From positions 62,001-126,000 of the forward strand of contig JBNKOE010000011.1 in the NCBI GenBank assembly GCA_050294475.1: a stretch of DNA of 64,000 nucleotides, in the 5' to 3' direction. This document shows, piece by piece, positions 8,071 through 17,594 of the stretch (its first letter is position 1; each line of letters begins with the position of its first letter). Both the position numbers and the translations under genes were made by a program. The notes below the pieces were generated by a model. The model was not told where the DNA came from. It worked only from the letters and a program-made list of their open reading frames with translations, and searched no databases. This stretch comes from Thalassobellus sp050294475. Lineage in GTDB: Bacteria > Bacteroidota > Bacteroidia > Flavobacteriales > Flavobacteriaceae.

Positions 8071-8976
8071 TTACTTTCTACCTATTATTTTTTTAATAAA
8101 CTTCTTTGTTTTTTTAACTGAAAATTTACGAACGTATTTTATATTCTCAATCGCTTTCAAAAACTCACCCTTACATATAAGTTTCCAATACTTTAATTCG
8201 ATTTTTTCATTATCTGAATTAAAAACATCCCATCTTTCAGGAAAAAAATCTTTATCATCATTCTCAACGCTAAATTCACCTCTAAAATTTTGAACTGGTC
8301 TAATAATTCTGGTTTCTTCCTTTTCACCTAACCAAGCTAACCACCATGAAAAAGTTGAGTTACTTATAACAAAATCATCGCATAAAGAGCCTAAAGCAAG
8401 TTGTTCTATAACATTTGATTTTTCTACAAATATAGCATTTGATAAAAACTTAAAGTGATTTTTACAGTAAGTAATATCATCACTGGTAAAAACTAAATTT
8501 CGTTCTTTCCAATCCGGAAAATTTTTTATTATTCCTAAAAAATAATAACGATAATCTAATTGAAAATAGTAGGGATGATTTACAAAATCACCTCGTCTAA
8601 CTGAAATTAATATATTCTTTTTAGATAATGCATTACTGTATTTCTTTTTAATCTCGACAATAATTTTCGATTGAAATTCAAAGCATTTTTTAACAACTTC
8701 AATATCAAAATATTTCTCTGATTGAAACCACCCATTCAAATCATAATAACCTTCCTTTATTTCAAGGTCTGAATAATAATAACCTTGTTCTTTTAAAACT
8801 TGATACTCTATTTTTGGATCATATATTGGAAATTTAAAGTTAAAACAATATGCATGTTTCCATTTTGGAAAAGCAAAATCATGTCCATTCTTTATTGCAA
8901 TTCCAATAGTAGAGGCGATTTGAAATAAATGATTACCAAAATTTCCTTTTTTACCAAGTCTAGAATAAATTACCAT
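8071..8976 (-). CDS. Glycosyltransferase family 11 (alpha-1,2-fucosyltransferase-like)
   Basis: 301 residues. GT11 hallmarks are present: a start segment GNFGNHLFQIASTIGIAI that binds the nucleotide, ILISVRRGDFVNHP near residue 130 (the conserved R-R-x-D motif) and FVISNSTFSWWLAWLG near residue 215. GT11 enzymes usually add L-fucose in alpha-1,2 linkage from GDP-fucose, although some use L-galactose or other sugars. No GDP-fucose synthesis genes are in the window, so the donor must come from elsewhere. The gene is followed at five bases by neuA. The basic tail (KKTKKFIKKIIGRK) may hold the enzyme at the membrane. Confidence 0.82.
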   Translation of the reverse strand: MVIYSRLGKKGNFGNHLFQIASTIGIAIKNGHDFAFPKWKHAYCFNFKFPIYDPKIEYQVLKEQGYYYSDLEIKEGYYDLNGWFQSEKYFDIEVVKKCFEFQSKIIVEIKKKYSNALSKKNILISVRRGDFVNHPYYFQLDYRYYFLGIIKNFPDWKERNLVFTSDDITYCKNHFKFLSNAIFVEKSNVIEQLALGSLCDDFVISNSTFSWWLAWLGEKEETRIIRPVQNFRGEFSVENDDKDFFPERWDVFNSDNEKIELKYWKLICKGEFLKAIENIKYVRKFSVKKTKKFIKKIIGRK

Positions 8977-9007
8977 AAAACTTTTTTAACATTCAAATTC
9001 TAAAAAA

Positions 9008-9880
9008 TTAAAAAAATATATTAAAATTTAATTTCTTCTTTATTTTTTTTATAAAAAAAAGAGTTTTCAAAAAGACAGATTCTAAAAATAAAAGAAATAA
9101 TTTCTTAGTAGATAAAAAAACCAATGGATTTTCTAGTTTCCTTTTTAAATTATAATTTTCAAAGTACATGTCGTAAGCATTAGTCTTAATGTATTTTTCT
9201 ATATGTTTATTGAATATATATAATCTAGAGTCATATCCATAATCATTCTTTATTACTGATTGATTTAGAGAAGACTCCTTTATTCTATAGTAAAATTGGC
9301 AACTATCTATTTCTATAACGTCACCTCCATTTTTTAAAAGATTAATCCAAAATTCCCAATCTTCTAAACCCTTTTTTAAATTATTATCAAACCCTCCTAT
9401 TTCTTCCCAGTCTTCTCTCTTAAAAACGGCAGAGCAATGTATCATGTTCTTATACAATAAATCATCAAATTCATATATACCTAAATTCCAGCTTTTTTTA
9501 GGGTTATTTAATATATATGATTTCCCATATACTAATTTAACTTTCGAATTGAAATTAATAACTTGAAAACAGTCTTCTAAATAATTTGGGCTTATTTTAT
9601 CATCTGCATCTAATGGTAAAATATACTTACTATTACTTAAAGTTATAGCTTTGTTTCTGGCTGAACTAACTCCTGCGTTATCTTGATAATGGTAAGAAAA
9701 TCTCAAATCTTTTTTAATCCAATCACAAATAATCGCCTTTGAATCGTCTGTACTCCCATCGTCAACAATAATACACTCAAAATCTTTTAAAGTTTGACAT
9801 AAAACTGACTCTAATGCTTCTATCACATATTCAGAATAATTGTAGCATGTAATAACAACTGAAACTTTAGGTATATTCAT
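9008..9880 (-). CDS. Glycosyltransferase family 2
   Basis: 290 residues from the ATG at 9880; a TTG three codons earlier is less likely. GT-A fold with KVSVVITCYNYSEYVIEAL at the start, the DDGSTDD loop, the metal-binding PLDADDK and GLEDWEFWINLL, the acceptor-side E/D-W-x-W helix. It is an inverting sugar transferase of the polysaccharide repeat unit; donor and linkage cannot be told. The last 30 residues are unusually rich in Lys and Phe (FFIKKIKKKLNFNIFF), a likely membrane-association tail. Confidence 0.85.
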   Translation of the reverse strand: MNIPKVSVVITCYNYSEYVIEALESVLCQTLKDFECIIVDDGSTDDSKAIICDWIKKDLRFSYHYQDNAGVSSARNKAITLSNSKYILPLDADDKISPNYLEDCFQVINFNSKVKLVYGKSYILNNPKKSWNLGIYEFDDLLYKNMIHCSAVFKREDWEEIGGFDNNLKKGLEDWEFWINLLKNGGDVIEIDSCQFYYRIKESSLNQSVIKNDYGYDSRLYIFNKHIEKYIKTNAYDMYFENYNLKRKLENPLVFLSTKKLFLLFLESVFLKTLFFIKKIKKKLNFNIFF

Positions 9881-9914
9881 AATAGTCAATTTAAAATAAA
9901 AACCTTTATACTTC

Positions 9915-10823
9915 TTAATTTTTTAAAACTAAAGGTTTCCAATATATTTTAGTTTGTTGAAGTTCTTCATATAAGCAATATTCACTTTTTGATAATCTGT
10001 TGGCGTTTTTCAAAATACGTGGAAAATTAATAATAACATCGCCTAAGGCCTGTAAAATTGCTATTAAAGCTTTAAAATCGCCTTTAAAAACTTTAGTTTT
10101 CATTTGAATCCACAAGGTGTAAAAAAATCGTCTAGGAATTGTATTAAGAGGATAAAACAAAACATATAAATACCAACCCGAACGTAACGATCGCCTTAAT
10201 CGAATAATGTAATCTTTTTGTTTTTTTCTTGCTTTCACATCAACCCGATGATGTACCAAAATATCTGGATTGTAATGCACCTCCCAATTATGTTTAAACA
10301 ATTGTAACGAAGCAAATTCTTCTTCTCCATAAAAAACAAACCAATCGGGGTAATTGGGTATGCTTTTCCAAGCTTCCATTCTCCATACATGACCACATCC
10401 TACAAATCCTTTTACCTGTTCATTTATCAGCGTATGATTTAAATTATTTGGCAACACTTTCCCCCAAAAAATTCTAAATGCAATAACAGCACATTTAGGG
10501 TTTGATTCAAAAAAAACCTTAATTGTTTCTAAAGAATTTTGAGATACAATATGTGCATCATCATCTAAGGTTATGGCATAGGAGGCTTTTGTTAAATTTA
10601 ATAATTCATTCCTACTTGCTATTAATCCTTTTGTTTTTTGATGCTGTACTAAAATAATATTAGGGTAATTATCCTTTAAATATTTAGAAGTACCATCACT
10701 AGAGCCATCATCACAAATAATACATTCTACAGTTGGTTTTATTATATACGGCTTAATGTTTGACAATGTTACCTTTAAATCATCAAGCCGGTTTTTAGTT
10801 GTTATGAGAAAAGAAAATTTCAA
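9915..10823 (-). CDS. Glycosyltransferase family 2
   Basis: 302 residues. The nucleotide-binding strand FLITTKNRLDDLKVTL, the loop CDDGSSDGTSKYL and the DxD site TLDDDAHI are clear. The C-terminal part (HHRVDVKARKKQKDYIIRL, then WYLYVLFYPL) is hydrophobic and basic and resembles GT2 enzymes that act on membrane-linked acceptors. The start overlaps the upstream gene stop by four bases, the usual coupling within this operon. It is distinct from the neighbouring GT2 genes, so it is not a recent duplicate. Substrate unknown. Confidence 0.83.
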   Translation of the reverse strand: MKFSFLITTKNRLDDLKVTLSNIKPYIIKPTVECIICDDGSSDGTSKYLKDNYPNIILVQHQKTKGLIASRNELLNLTKASYAITLDDDAHIVSQNSLETIKVFFESNPKCAVIAFRIFWGKVLPNNLNHTLINEQVKGFVGCGHVWRMEAWKSIPNYPDWFVFYGEEEFASLQLFKHNWEVHYNPDILVHHRVDVKARKKQKDYIIRLRRSLRSGWYLYVLFYPLNTIPRRFFYTLWIQMKTKVFKGDFKALIAILQALGDVIINFPRILKNANRLSKSEYCLYEELQQTKIYWKPLVLKN

Positions 10824-12037
10824 CTCTTATTATCTTTTAGAATTACATCTAGTTTATTTTTAAAAACCTTATCACTAAAATAATCCCCAAAAGGAAAAAC
10901 ATCCTCTTTTGATGTTAATCTATTTATTATAAGCTGATTTAATTTAGACTTAATATCATCAAAATCTTCTATATTAGCAATATACGATTCTGATGTTATT
11001 ATATTTCTCAATTCACTAATTTGTGGTGAAATTGATAATACTGGTTTTCTAAAATGAGCTAATACTGGTGCTTTACCTACTAATATATTACAATAGACAG
11101 GTCCATTTTCTAAGTTTATTAATATATCACTTTCATATTGCTGTTCATAACTTGATGTAGAAAAATCTGCTCCTTCCAAAATAATAACTTGAGGGTACTT
11201 TTTATATTTATTTAAGAGGTATTCATATTGATTGCTTTTTAATCTTAATATAAATTCTGTATTCTCATTAATTTCTTCTGAACTCTCAAGTAAAGCTACA
11301 TAAGCATCTATTACTATTTCAATATTTCTTCCAAATTGGATTGATCCATGATAACTAATCGTAACATTTTTAGATTTTTTAAATGTTAACCTTGTTTTAG
11401 AAGCATTAAAAACATTTTCTGCATATTGGTGAGGAAGCGTAAAAAAATGTTTACGAGTACCATATAAAAACTCTAAATCTCTTGACATATAATAAGCAGA
11501 ACTTGTGCATGTTTTTGCTTGACTAACTGCTTTAAACATTTTTTTAAACCTGCTAACATCCAATTTTGTTAAATTAACATTTGCTCCAGGATACCAAAAA
11601 GCAGGATAAGGATCATGAAAAACAAGAATAGCTTTTTTAAGAACTGGCAAATCTACAGATCCCAATAACATTTCATGATCAACTCCAGAACTTCTAATGA
11701 AAATGTGATCATAATTTTCATAATCCACTTCTGCTATTTTAGAAGCATATGCTTTGTGAATATGCTGTTCATTCAATGACACATGAAACAATCTCCAATA
11801 TATTTTATTAAACCATTTAGTGATGAACGGAATTTTAAGATTTAAAACATGAGATTCTATGTTATTTACTGGCAATAATTCTAATTGATCTTCACTTGGT
11901 ACTTGTTTTAAATAAACAACGTCGATAATTGAATCTGGGTAAGCTGTTCTTAATTTCCCTAAAAAAGAACGAGAAACAACACCTTCACTGGTACCAGAAA
12001 CTCTTAAATCTTGTGCTATTACTAAAAACTTAATCAT
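10820..12037 (-). CDS. GT4-like (GT-B fold) glycosyltransferase
   Basis: 405 residues. A Rossmann-type opening (KFLVIAQDLRVSGTSEGVV), an interdomain segment ISYHGSIQFGRNIEIVIDA near residue 230 and a late segment LVGKAPVLAHFRKPVLSIS where GT-B enzymes bind the nucleotide sugar support a GT4-like transferase. The EX7E motif is not obvious, so assignment to GT4 is weaker than for the neighbours. It overlaps the next gene by four bases and the previous one by eight, so it is firmly part of the operon. Donor and acceptor unknown. Confidence 0.62.
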   Translation of the reverse strand: MIKFLVIAQDLRVSGTSEGVVSRSFLGKLRTAYPDSIIDVVYLKQVPSEDQLELLPVNNIESHVLNLKIPFITKWFNKIYWRLFHVSLNEQHIHKAYASKIAEVDYENYDHIFIRSSGVDHEMLLGSVDLPVLKKAILVFHDPYPAFWYPGANVNLTKLDVSRFKKMFKAVSQAKTCTSSAYYMSRDLEFLYGTRKHFFTLPHQYAENVFNASKTRLTFKKSKNVTISYHGSIQFGRNIEIVIDAYVALLESSEEINENTEFILRLKSNQYEYLLNKYKKYPQVIILEGADFSTSSYEQQYESDILINLENGPVYCNILVGKAPVLAHFRKPVLSISPQISELRNIITSESYIANIEDFDDIKSKLNQLIINRLTSKEDVFPFGDYFSDKVFKNKLDVILKDNKS

Positions 12038-12944
12038 CTCTATATTTTTTAAAAACAGAATTCAACACTTTTACAATGAACACCAAATATCTTTTTATTT
12101 GAAAACCAACAACATACAACTTAGTTAGTAACCTCCAAAAATTTAAATTCTTTTTGTTATCAAGAAACGTTTTTTCTAGCATAAAATATAAGGTTTCCTT
12201 TTGGCTTTTATTAAAAAAAGCCCTCCTATTTGCTAGTAAATGATAATAAAAGTTAAAAGTAGCCACATTTTTTAATGTTAAGTCATCTTTCTTACTTGTT
12301 ATGTTTAAGCCACTTAATCGAAATGAAACAATGGCTTCGTTTATGGTATATAAATAGCCAAAATTAGAACATTCTAAAACTGCTAAATAATCACTATACC
12401 ATGCTAAAGGTAAATTTTTGAATTTATTTTTTTCTAATACGCTCTTTCTAAATACAAATTCACTTAGAGAACTTCTAGTGCCTCCTTGTAATTTCCGCAT
12501 TAAAAAATTGGTTGATGTTTCTAGTTTTGGATGTTTATGAATTTTTGATATTTCTTCTCCATACTCATTAATAACTACTGTGGCATACCTAACAACATCT
12601 ATTTTTAACTGGTTTACTTCTTCTAAATGATTATAGAATTCGTCTACAAAATTATCACTAATGGTATCATCATCACCCAAAATAACCACCCAAGCTTCAT
12701 CTTTCACCAACTCTAAACAACGCTCCCATTGTTTGGTTAGCGAAATACTACCTAAATTAGAATCAAATCGTTTATATTGATATGAAAGATTTTCTTTGTA
12801 TTTTTCTAATAAATCTTTTGGGTTTTCTGGACTAGCATCGTCACCTATATAAACGGTGAATTGCTTATTGGTTTGATTTTTTAATGAAACTAAAGTCGAT
12901 TCAAAAAAAGTATGTTTGTAATATGGAATTACGATAGCCAACAT
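12030..12944 (-). CDS. Glycosyltransferase family 2
   Basis: 304 residues. The opening AIVIPYYKHTFFESTLVSL, the loop IGDDASPENPKDLL and the metal site VILGDDDTISDNF are those of GT2 enzymes of the GT-A fold. The last 40 residues are hydrophobic and basic (LYVVGFQIKRYLVFIVKVL), so the protein probably sits on the cytoplasmic face of the inner membrane. It overlaps the following GT-B gene by eight bases. The sugar transferred is unknown. Confidence 0.83.
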   Translation of the reverse strand: MLAIVIPYYKHTFFESTLVSLKNQTNKQFTVYIGDDASPENPKDLLEKYKENLSYQYKRFDSNLGSISLTKQWERCLELVKDEAWVVILGDDDTISDNFVDEFYNHLEEVNQLKIDVVRYATVVINEYGEEISKIHKHPKLETSTNFLMRKLQGGTRSSLSEFVFRKSVLEKNKFKNLPLAWYSDYLAVLECSNFGYLYTINEAIVSFRLSGLNITSKKDDLTLKNVATFNFYYHLLANRRAFFNKSQKETLYFMLEKTFLDNKKNLNFWRLLTKLYVVGFQIKRYLVFIVKVLNSVFKKYRDD

Positions 12945-12952
12945 AAACTTTT

Positions 12953-13873
12953 TTAATTTTTAGTTTTAAATTTTAAAAAGAACGGAAATATTTTTTTTGA
13001 GACTTTTAATATCCCAATGGCTTTTAGCATTTTCTTTATCATTAACCCTGTTTGATAAGAATTTGAGAGTTTCACATTTCTTAGTCTATTTTTAAGCGCC
13101 TCTTGGGTTTTATAATACCTTGTTATTAAAATAATTGAAAGTTTATGGAATTCTTTTTCATCAAGTATAACTTTTAAATGCTCATAAGCCTTTATTTGAT
13201 CGTCAAGTAAACTTTTGGTCATCATCCTACTATTCGGATTTTGTCTATAAAAAGCCAAAGGTTTGTCTAAAAAAACAACTTCCACATTCAATTTAAATAA
13301 CTTAATCCAAACAATCCAATCTTCTTGAGCTGTTAAATTTTCAGGAAAACGAATGCTTTCAAATAATGATGTTTCAAAAAAGCCACAATGTATGGGTATG
13401 GAAAAAGATTCATTCCAATTATAAAGCAAGTTTTCATAAGTAAACAATGCTTTATTCAAAGTACAATATGGTTCTGAGGTTATATCTGCATTACTGGAAA
13501 ACATCCTAAAATTAGAAAATACAATCTGTTTGCTTTCGCTTTGGTGCTTACCCAAAGCGTTTACTGATAATTCAAGTTTTCTTTTATCCAACAAATCGTC
13601 TGCATCTAAAAACTGAATGTAAACTCCATTTACTTTTTCAAGAGCAAAGTTTCTAGCAGCACTTACGCCTCTATTTTCTTTATGGAAATATTTAAATCGA
13701 CTATCCTTATTACTCCATGTATTTGCAATATTTTCTGAATCATCAGTACTTCCATCATTTATAATCAAGCATTCCCAATTAGGATAGGATTGATTGTAAA
13801 CCGAAAGTAAGGTTTCGTTTAAAAATTCACCTTGATTGAAACAAGGAATTATTATTGATATTAATGGAAGCAT
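12953..13873 (-). CDS. Glycosyltransferase family 2
   Basis: 306 residues. GT2 motifs in order: LISIIIPCFNQGEFLNETL, INDGSTDDSENIA, FLDADDLLDKRKLEL and TAQEDWIVWIKLF. The layout is the same as in the GT2 genes at 9008 and 20614, with a basic C-terminal tail. It lies between a GT4 gene four bases upstream and another GT2 eight bases downstream. It should add one sugar of the repeat unit; which one is not visible. Confidence 0.85.
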   Translation of the reverse strand: MLPLISIIIPCFNQGEFLNETLLSVYNQSYPNWECLIINDGSTDDSENIANTWSNKDSRFKYFHKENRGVSAARNFALEKVNGVYIQFLDADDLLDKRKLELSVNALGKHQSESKQIVFSNFRMFSSNADITSEPYCTLNKALFTYENLLYNWNESFSIPIHCGFFETSLFESIRFPENLTAQEDWIVWIKLFKLNVEVVFLDKPLAFYRQNPNSRMMTKSLLDDQIKAYEHLKVILDEKEFHKLSIILITRYYKTQEALKNRLRNVKLSNSYQTGLMIKKMLKAIGILKVSKKIFPFFLKFKTKN

Positions 13874-13877
13874 ATCT

Positions 13878-15143
13878 TTATATTTTATTCTCGGGTCTAA
13901 ATTCTTCAGTATACATACTTTCGTATATCAATTTCCATTTTTCATCTATAATATTTTGAGCATATTGATTGTTAACAAATATAGTCGCTTGTGCACCCAT
14001 TTCTCTAATCAAATTTCGATTTTGATTTAAAATTTCAATTTTTTGCGCCACAGCATCAACATCAAACTCTTTACAAACAAAGCCTGTTTTTCCATCTTGA
14101 ACAGTATATTTAATCCCTCCAGAATCAAAAGCAACAACAGGCACCCCACATGCTTGGGCTTCTAAAGTTACTAATCCTTGTGTTTCCCTTCTACCATCTT
14201 CGAGGGAAACACCTAACATTAAAAAAACATCATGATTTCTTAACGCTTCTCTAACTTCGGTTTGCTTTTTACTACCTATTAAAAAAACAGACTCTTCAAG
14301 ATTATGCTTCTTAATTAAACATTCTAAGTTATTTCGTTCTGAACCTTCTCCAATAATTGTTAGAGTAATATTAATGCCTTTCTTTATTAAATTATTTACA
14401 ACGTCAATAGCATATTGATGACCTTTAACTTTATCTAAGCGTCCAACATTTATCAACCTTAAAGTTTTACTATCTTTTTTTTTAATTTCAGCAGGATAGA
14501 AAAAAGTGGTATCTACACCTACAGGAATAGTTTTAAGCTTTTCATTAGGACATCCTAAATCAATAAGCTTTTTTGCCAAATAAGGTGTATTGACAGTTAC
14601 CAATGTGTTATTATTAAATAAATTTTTATAATAACCATCATTAGGAATATACCCATATAAAGGAAAAAAAGCATCATGACCATGAAAAGTTACTATAACT
14701 TTGGGTTTAAAAATAGTATTATTTTTTATAACTCTGTATGGATATGAATTGGTTCCATATTGTACATGTATAATCGTGGCATCATTAAACTGAAAATAAA
14801 AACACCATTGGTACAACCATGTTAAACTAAATTTTGGAAACTCTTGATGATAGCTAACAATAGATTTTAAATGGAGTAAATTTCTAAGCAAAATTAAACA
14901 CCAATTAAATAAACGGATAAACTTATTCTTAGGAATTTTATAATCTTCTATAACTATATTGTCTAATAAATTATGTTCAAAAATTATAGAAGAAATTAAA
15001 GTAGTATTCTTTATAAGTTTTCTAGTCACTATTTTTATCTTATACCCTAGCTTTATTGCAGTAAGTATTTGTGCTATAATAAATGTTTCCGATAAATGAG
15101 GAAATTCAGGAACTTTAAAAACTATTTCTTTATTTTTTGTCAT
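13878..15143 (-). CDS. Glycosyltransferase family 4
   Basis: 421 residues from the ATG at 15143; an in-frame GTG at 15176 would add eleven residues that read like non-coding sequence. The N-terminal domain includes IVTFHGHDAFFPLYGYI near residue 155. The C-terminal donor domain has RLINVGRLDKVKGHQYAID near residue 235, and GRRETQGLVTLEAQACGVP near residue 335 with the EX7E-type segment. These features match retaining GT4 enzymes of capsule synthesis such as WcaL-type proteins. Upstream lies the remnant of an acyltransferase, so the local gene order has been disturbed here. Confidence 0.86.
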   Translation of the reverse strand: MTKNKEIVFKVPEFPHLSETFIIAQILTAIKLGYKIKIVTRKLIKNTTLISSIIFEHNLLDNIVIEDYKIPKNKFIRLFNWCLILLRNLLHLKSIVSYHQEFPKFSLTWLYQWCFYFQFNDATIIHVQYGTNSYPYRVIKNNTIFKPKVIVTFHGHDAFFPLYGYIPNDGYYKNLFNNNTLVTVNTPYLAKKLIDLGCPNEKLKTIPVGVDTTFFYPAEIKKKDSKTLRLINVGRLDKVKGHQYAIDVVNNLIKKGINITLTIIGEGSERNNLECLIKKHNLEESVFLIGSKKQTEVREALRNHDVFLMLGVSLEDGRRETQGLVTLEAQACGVPVVAFDSGGIKYTVQDGKTGFVCKEFDVDAVAQKIEILNQNRNLIREMGAQATIFVNNQYAQNIIDEKWKLIYESMYTEEFRPENKI

Positions 15144-15223
15144 ATTTATTTTTAGCCAAATAAATTTTAGGCACACTATTTAAGCTATTAAATATCCATA
15201 TTTCAATTTCTTAAAACAAAAAA

Positions 15224-15632
15224 TTACAATAAAAGAAAATATAAATGATATTCACTACCATAGAATATATCTTTTACAATTTTATTAATATTGAAAACCT
15301 CTTGATTTAAAACATAACGGTTAAAAACACTAATAAATTAATGACCAAATTAAAAATGGCGGCAGAATTTTTCCAAACCTTCTTTTTAAAAAATTCTTAA
15401 GCTCATAATCTTTAGCTAATAATAGGGTTCCACTTATCATAAAAAACATAGGAACTGAATACCTACTAATGCTATCAAAAAAATTAGCTACATTCCAATC
15501 GAAAAAAGATATTTCCCCAAACTTAACAACCATGGGACCTGATACATGAATAACAATAACAGAAAAAGTTGCAAGTATTCTTAAAAAGGAGATACCAAAT
15601 TGTTTTTCAAATGCATTTTGATTTTTAATCAT
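15224..15632 (-). pseudogene. Frameshifted, truncated acyltransferase 3 family gene
   Basis: The first 100 codons (start 15632, stop 15330-15332) match the N-terminus of acyltransferase 3 membrane enzymes: SFLRILATFSVIVIHVSG with the conserved His of TM1, then SRYSVPMFFMISGTLL and a Lys/Arg-rich loop ending FLIWSLIY. Shifting frame by one base at about 15331 restores sense for a further 35 codons (SVFNRYVLNQEVFNI, then FYGSEYHLYFLLL), ending at 15224, and this still looks like the family. Full-length members have about 330-370 residues, so the rest is gone. It once probably acetylated the glycan. Its start overlaps the upstream GT2 gene by eight bases. Confidence 0.75.
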
Positions 15633-16650
15633 TCCTTAAAAACATTTTTTTTCTCTCTCTACTTTTTAACTTTAACACAAACAGCATTTCTTTTATAGGC
15701 AATTTGAAAAATGCTTGTAAACGCCATTTTTTATCAATTCCAATGGCTTGTTTTTCGAAATAAAAATAAAAAACAGTCGTTCTAAGCATACTTTGTATTA
15801 TGGTCGATAATTCTTTCTGAGAATATATTCTATGCTTAATATTCAACTTCTTTAATGTCTTTAACCAATCAAAAAACAACTTTACGTCTTTAACTTCAAT
15901 ATACTCCTTTAACAATAACATTTTAGTTATCAGTTCGTCTGAATATATTTTTGTATTGTATTTTAACTTTTTAAATAAAAATAATTTTATGGGGATATCT
16001 CCTTCTAATTGTATTGTTTTATACTTTGCAGACACTTGTAGTTCATGTACTCTATAATAATATAAAACTTCTTGTATATTATATAATTTACAATTCCATA
16101 TGATTCTAGACCAAAAATCATAATCCTCTACATGGGTTTTAGTTGTATCAAATCTATAACCTTCAATAGCTTTTTTGTCTATCATCACCGAGCCCATGCT
16201 CATAGAACAATGCAACAACATTCTGGTCACAATTTCGTCATGAAATTCTTTATGCTTTATTATTCTATTTATTTTTCCAAATTGCTCTAACCAACAACCA
16301 CAAACTTGAACTTCATGATTGTTTTCTAAAACATATAATTGTTTTTCAAACCTGTTTGGCAAGTTTATATCATCGCCATCCATTCTTGCTATATACTTAC
16401 CTTTAGCCTCATTAAACCCGATGTTTAAACTATCTATTAACCCCTTGTTTTTAAGTTTCTTTATAATTCTTATCCTAGAATCTTTAAATGACTCCACAAT
16501 GGCTAATGTATTATCAATTGAGCAATCATCAATAACAATAACTTCAAAATCTTGTATGGTTTGATTTAATATAGAGTCAATAGCCTCTTTAATAAATGGA
16601 GCTACATTATAAACGGGCAGCACTACGGAAATAAGAGGGATACTTTTCAT
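15625..16650 (-). CDS. Glycosyltransferase family 2
   Basis: 341 residues, longer than its neighbours. Motifs are LISVVLPVYNVAPFIKEAI, IDDCSIDNTLAIV, RMDGDDINLPNRF and THVEDYDFWSRI. The residues after about 240 are helical, basic and probably membrane-associated (FFKLPIKEMLFVLKLKSRERKK). The start overlaps the previous gene by four bases and the end overlaps the acyltransferase remnant, so it belongs to the operon. Such enzymes transfer hexoses or N-acetylhexosamines; the donor is unknown. Confidence 0.85.
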   Translation of the reverse strand: MKSIPLISVVLPVYNVAPFIKEAIDSILNQTIQDFEVIVIDDCSIDNTLAIVESFKDSRIRIIKKLKNKGLIDSLNIGFNEAKGKYIARMDGDDINLPNRFEKQLYVLENNHEVQVCGCWLEQFGKINRIIKHKEFHDEIVTRMLLHCSMSMGSVMIDKKAIEGYRFDTTKTHVEDYDFWSRIIWNCKLYNIQEVLYYYRVHELQVSAKYKTIQLEGDIPIKLFLFKKLKYNTKIYSDELITKMLLLKEYIEVKDVKLFFDWLKTLKKLNIKHRIYSQKELSTIIQSMLRTTVFYFYFEKQAIGIDKKWRLQAFFKLPIKEMLFVLKLKSRERKKMFLRND

Positions 16651-17555
16651 ATTCTGCCTAAAATTAAAACTATTAAACTTTTAATTTTGAACATAAACCG
16701 ATGATAGGGATTCACTACTATAGATTTAAATAAAAAATAATACTGAGAGCTCTTTTTCTTTGAAAATTTCAATTTCTCAAACCGATTTAAAAAATAATTA
16801 GAAGCATATCTTTTTATATACTGCTTTGAAAAATTATCAATTTTAATTTGATTCTTTTTTCTTCTTTTATAGGCATTTACTATCGCATAAAAATGCCAAT
16901 ATTCAGCTTTAAAAAGGTTTTCATTATTTGATATGCTATTTTTATGAATTCGGTAACGATACAAAACTTTGTCTAAAAACACATGTTTGCCTTGTTCTTC
17001 CATTTTATAGTACAAATCTTGGTCTACTGCACGTTTCATTTCTGGGTTTATACCTCCTGCTTTTTGGTATTTCTCTTTCTTAAAGGTTGCAAAATGTGTC
17101 AATGCTCCATTCCCATAAGTTAAATACGATTTTCCTTCAGGAATATTATTCCCATAAAGACTGGGGTTTATAAAATTCATTTCTAAATCAACAAACTCAT
17201 ATTTTGAGGTAATAATAGCAGCTTCTTTATTTAAAGTATGGGCTTCAACCATAACTTCTAATGCTTCTGAAACTAATGTATCATCAGGGTCTAAAAACCC
17301 AAGGATTTCACCATAAGCTAATGTTGCACATCTATGCTTTGTATAGCCACAACCTTTATTTTCTGTATTTTGAAATAATTTAAAACGATTATCAGCGGAA
17401 ACAAGTTGCTCTATAACATTTATTGAATTATCCGTTGATGCATCATCAACAATAATGACTTCCCAATTAGTATATGTTTGAGTTATTATACTATCATAAC
17501 AATCTTTAAAAAAGTGACCATTATTATAATTAGCTATAAGTATTGAAAATAACAT
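16647..17555 (-). CDS. Glycosyltransferase family 2
   Basis: 302 residues. FSILIANYNNGHFFKDCYDS opens the GT-A fold, VDDASTDNSINVI is the nucleotide loop, GFLDPDDTLV the metal site and KRAVDQDLYYKMEEQGKH the acceptor-binding segment. The Asp-Gln-Asp in that segment is shared with GT2 enzymes of Bacteroidota capsule loci. The end overlaps the next gene by four bases. A basic tail (MFKIKSLIVLILGRI) suggests membrane contact. The specific sugar is unknown. Confidence 0.85.
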   Translation of the reverse strand: MLFSILIANYNNGHFFKDCYDSIITQTYTNWEVIIVDDASTDNSINVIEQLVSADNRFKLFQNTENKGCGYTKHRCATLAYGEILGFLDPDDTLVSEALEVMVEAHTLNKEAAIITSKYEFVDLEMNFINPSLYGNNIPEGKSYLTYGNGALTHFATFKKEKYQKAGGINPEMKRAVDQDLYYKMEEQGKHVFLDKVLYRYRIHKNSISNNENLFKAEYWHFYAIVNAYKRRKKNQIKIDNFSKQYIKRYASNYFLNRFEKLKFSKKKSSQYYFLFKSIVVNPYHRFMFKIKSLIVLILGRI

Positions 17556-17594
17556 GCTTTTTCTGTATGTGTACTAATGTTTTGCTAATATATC

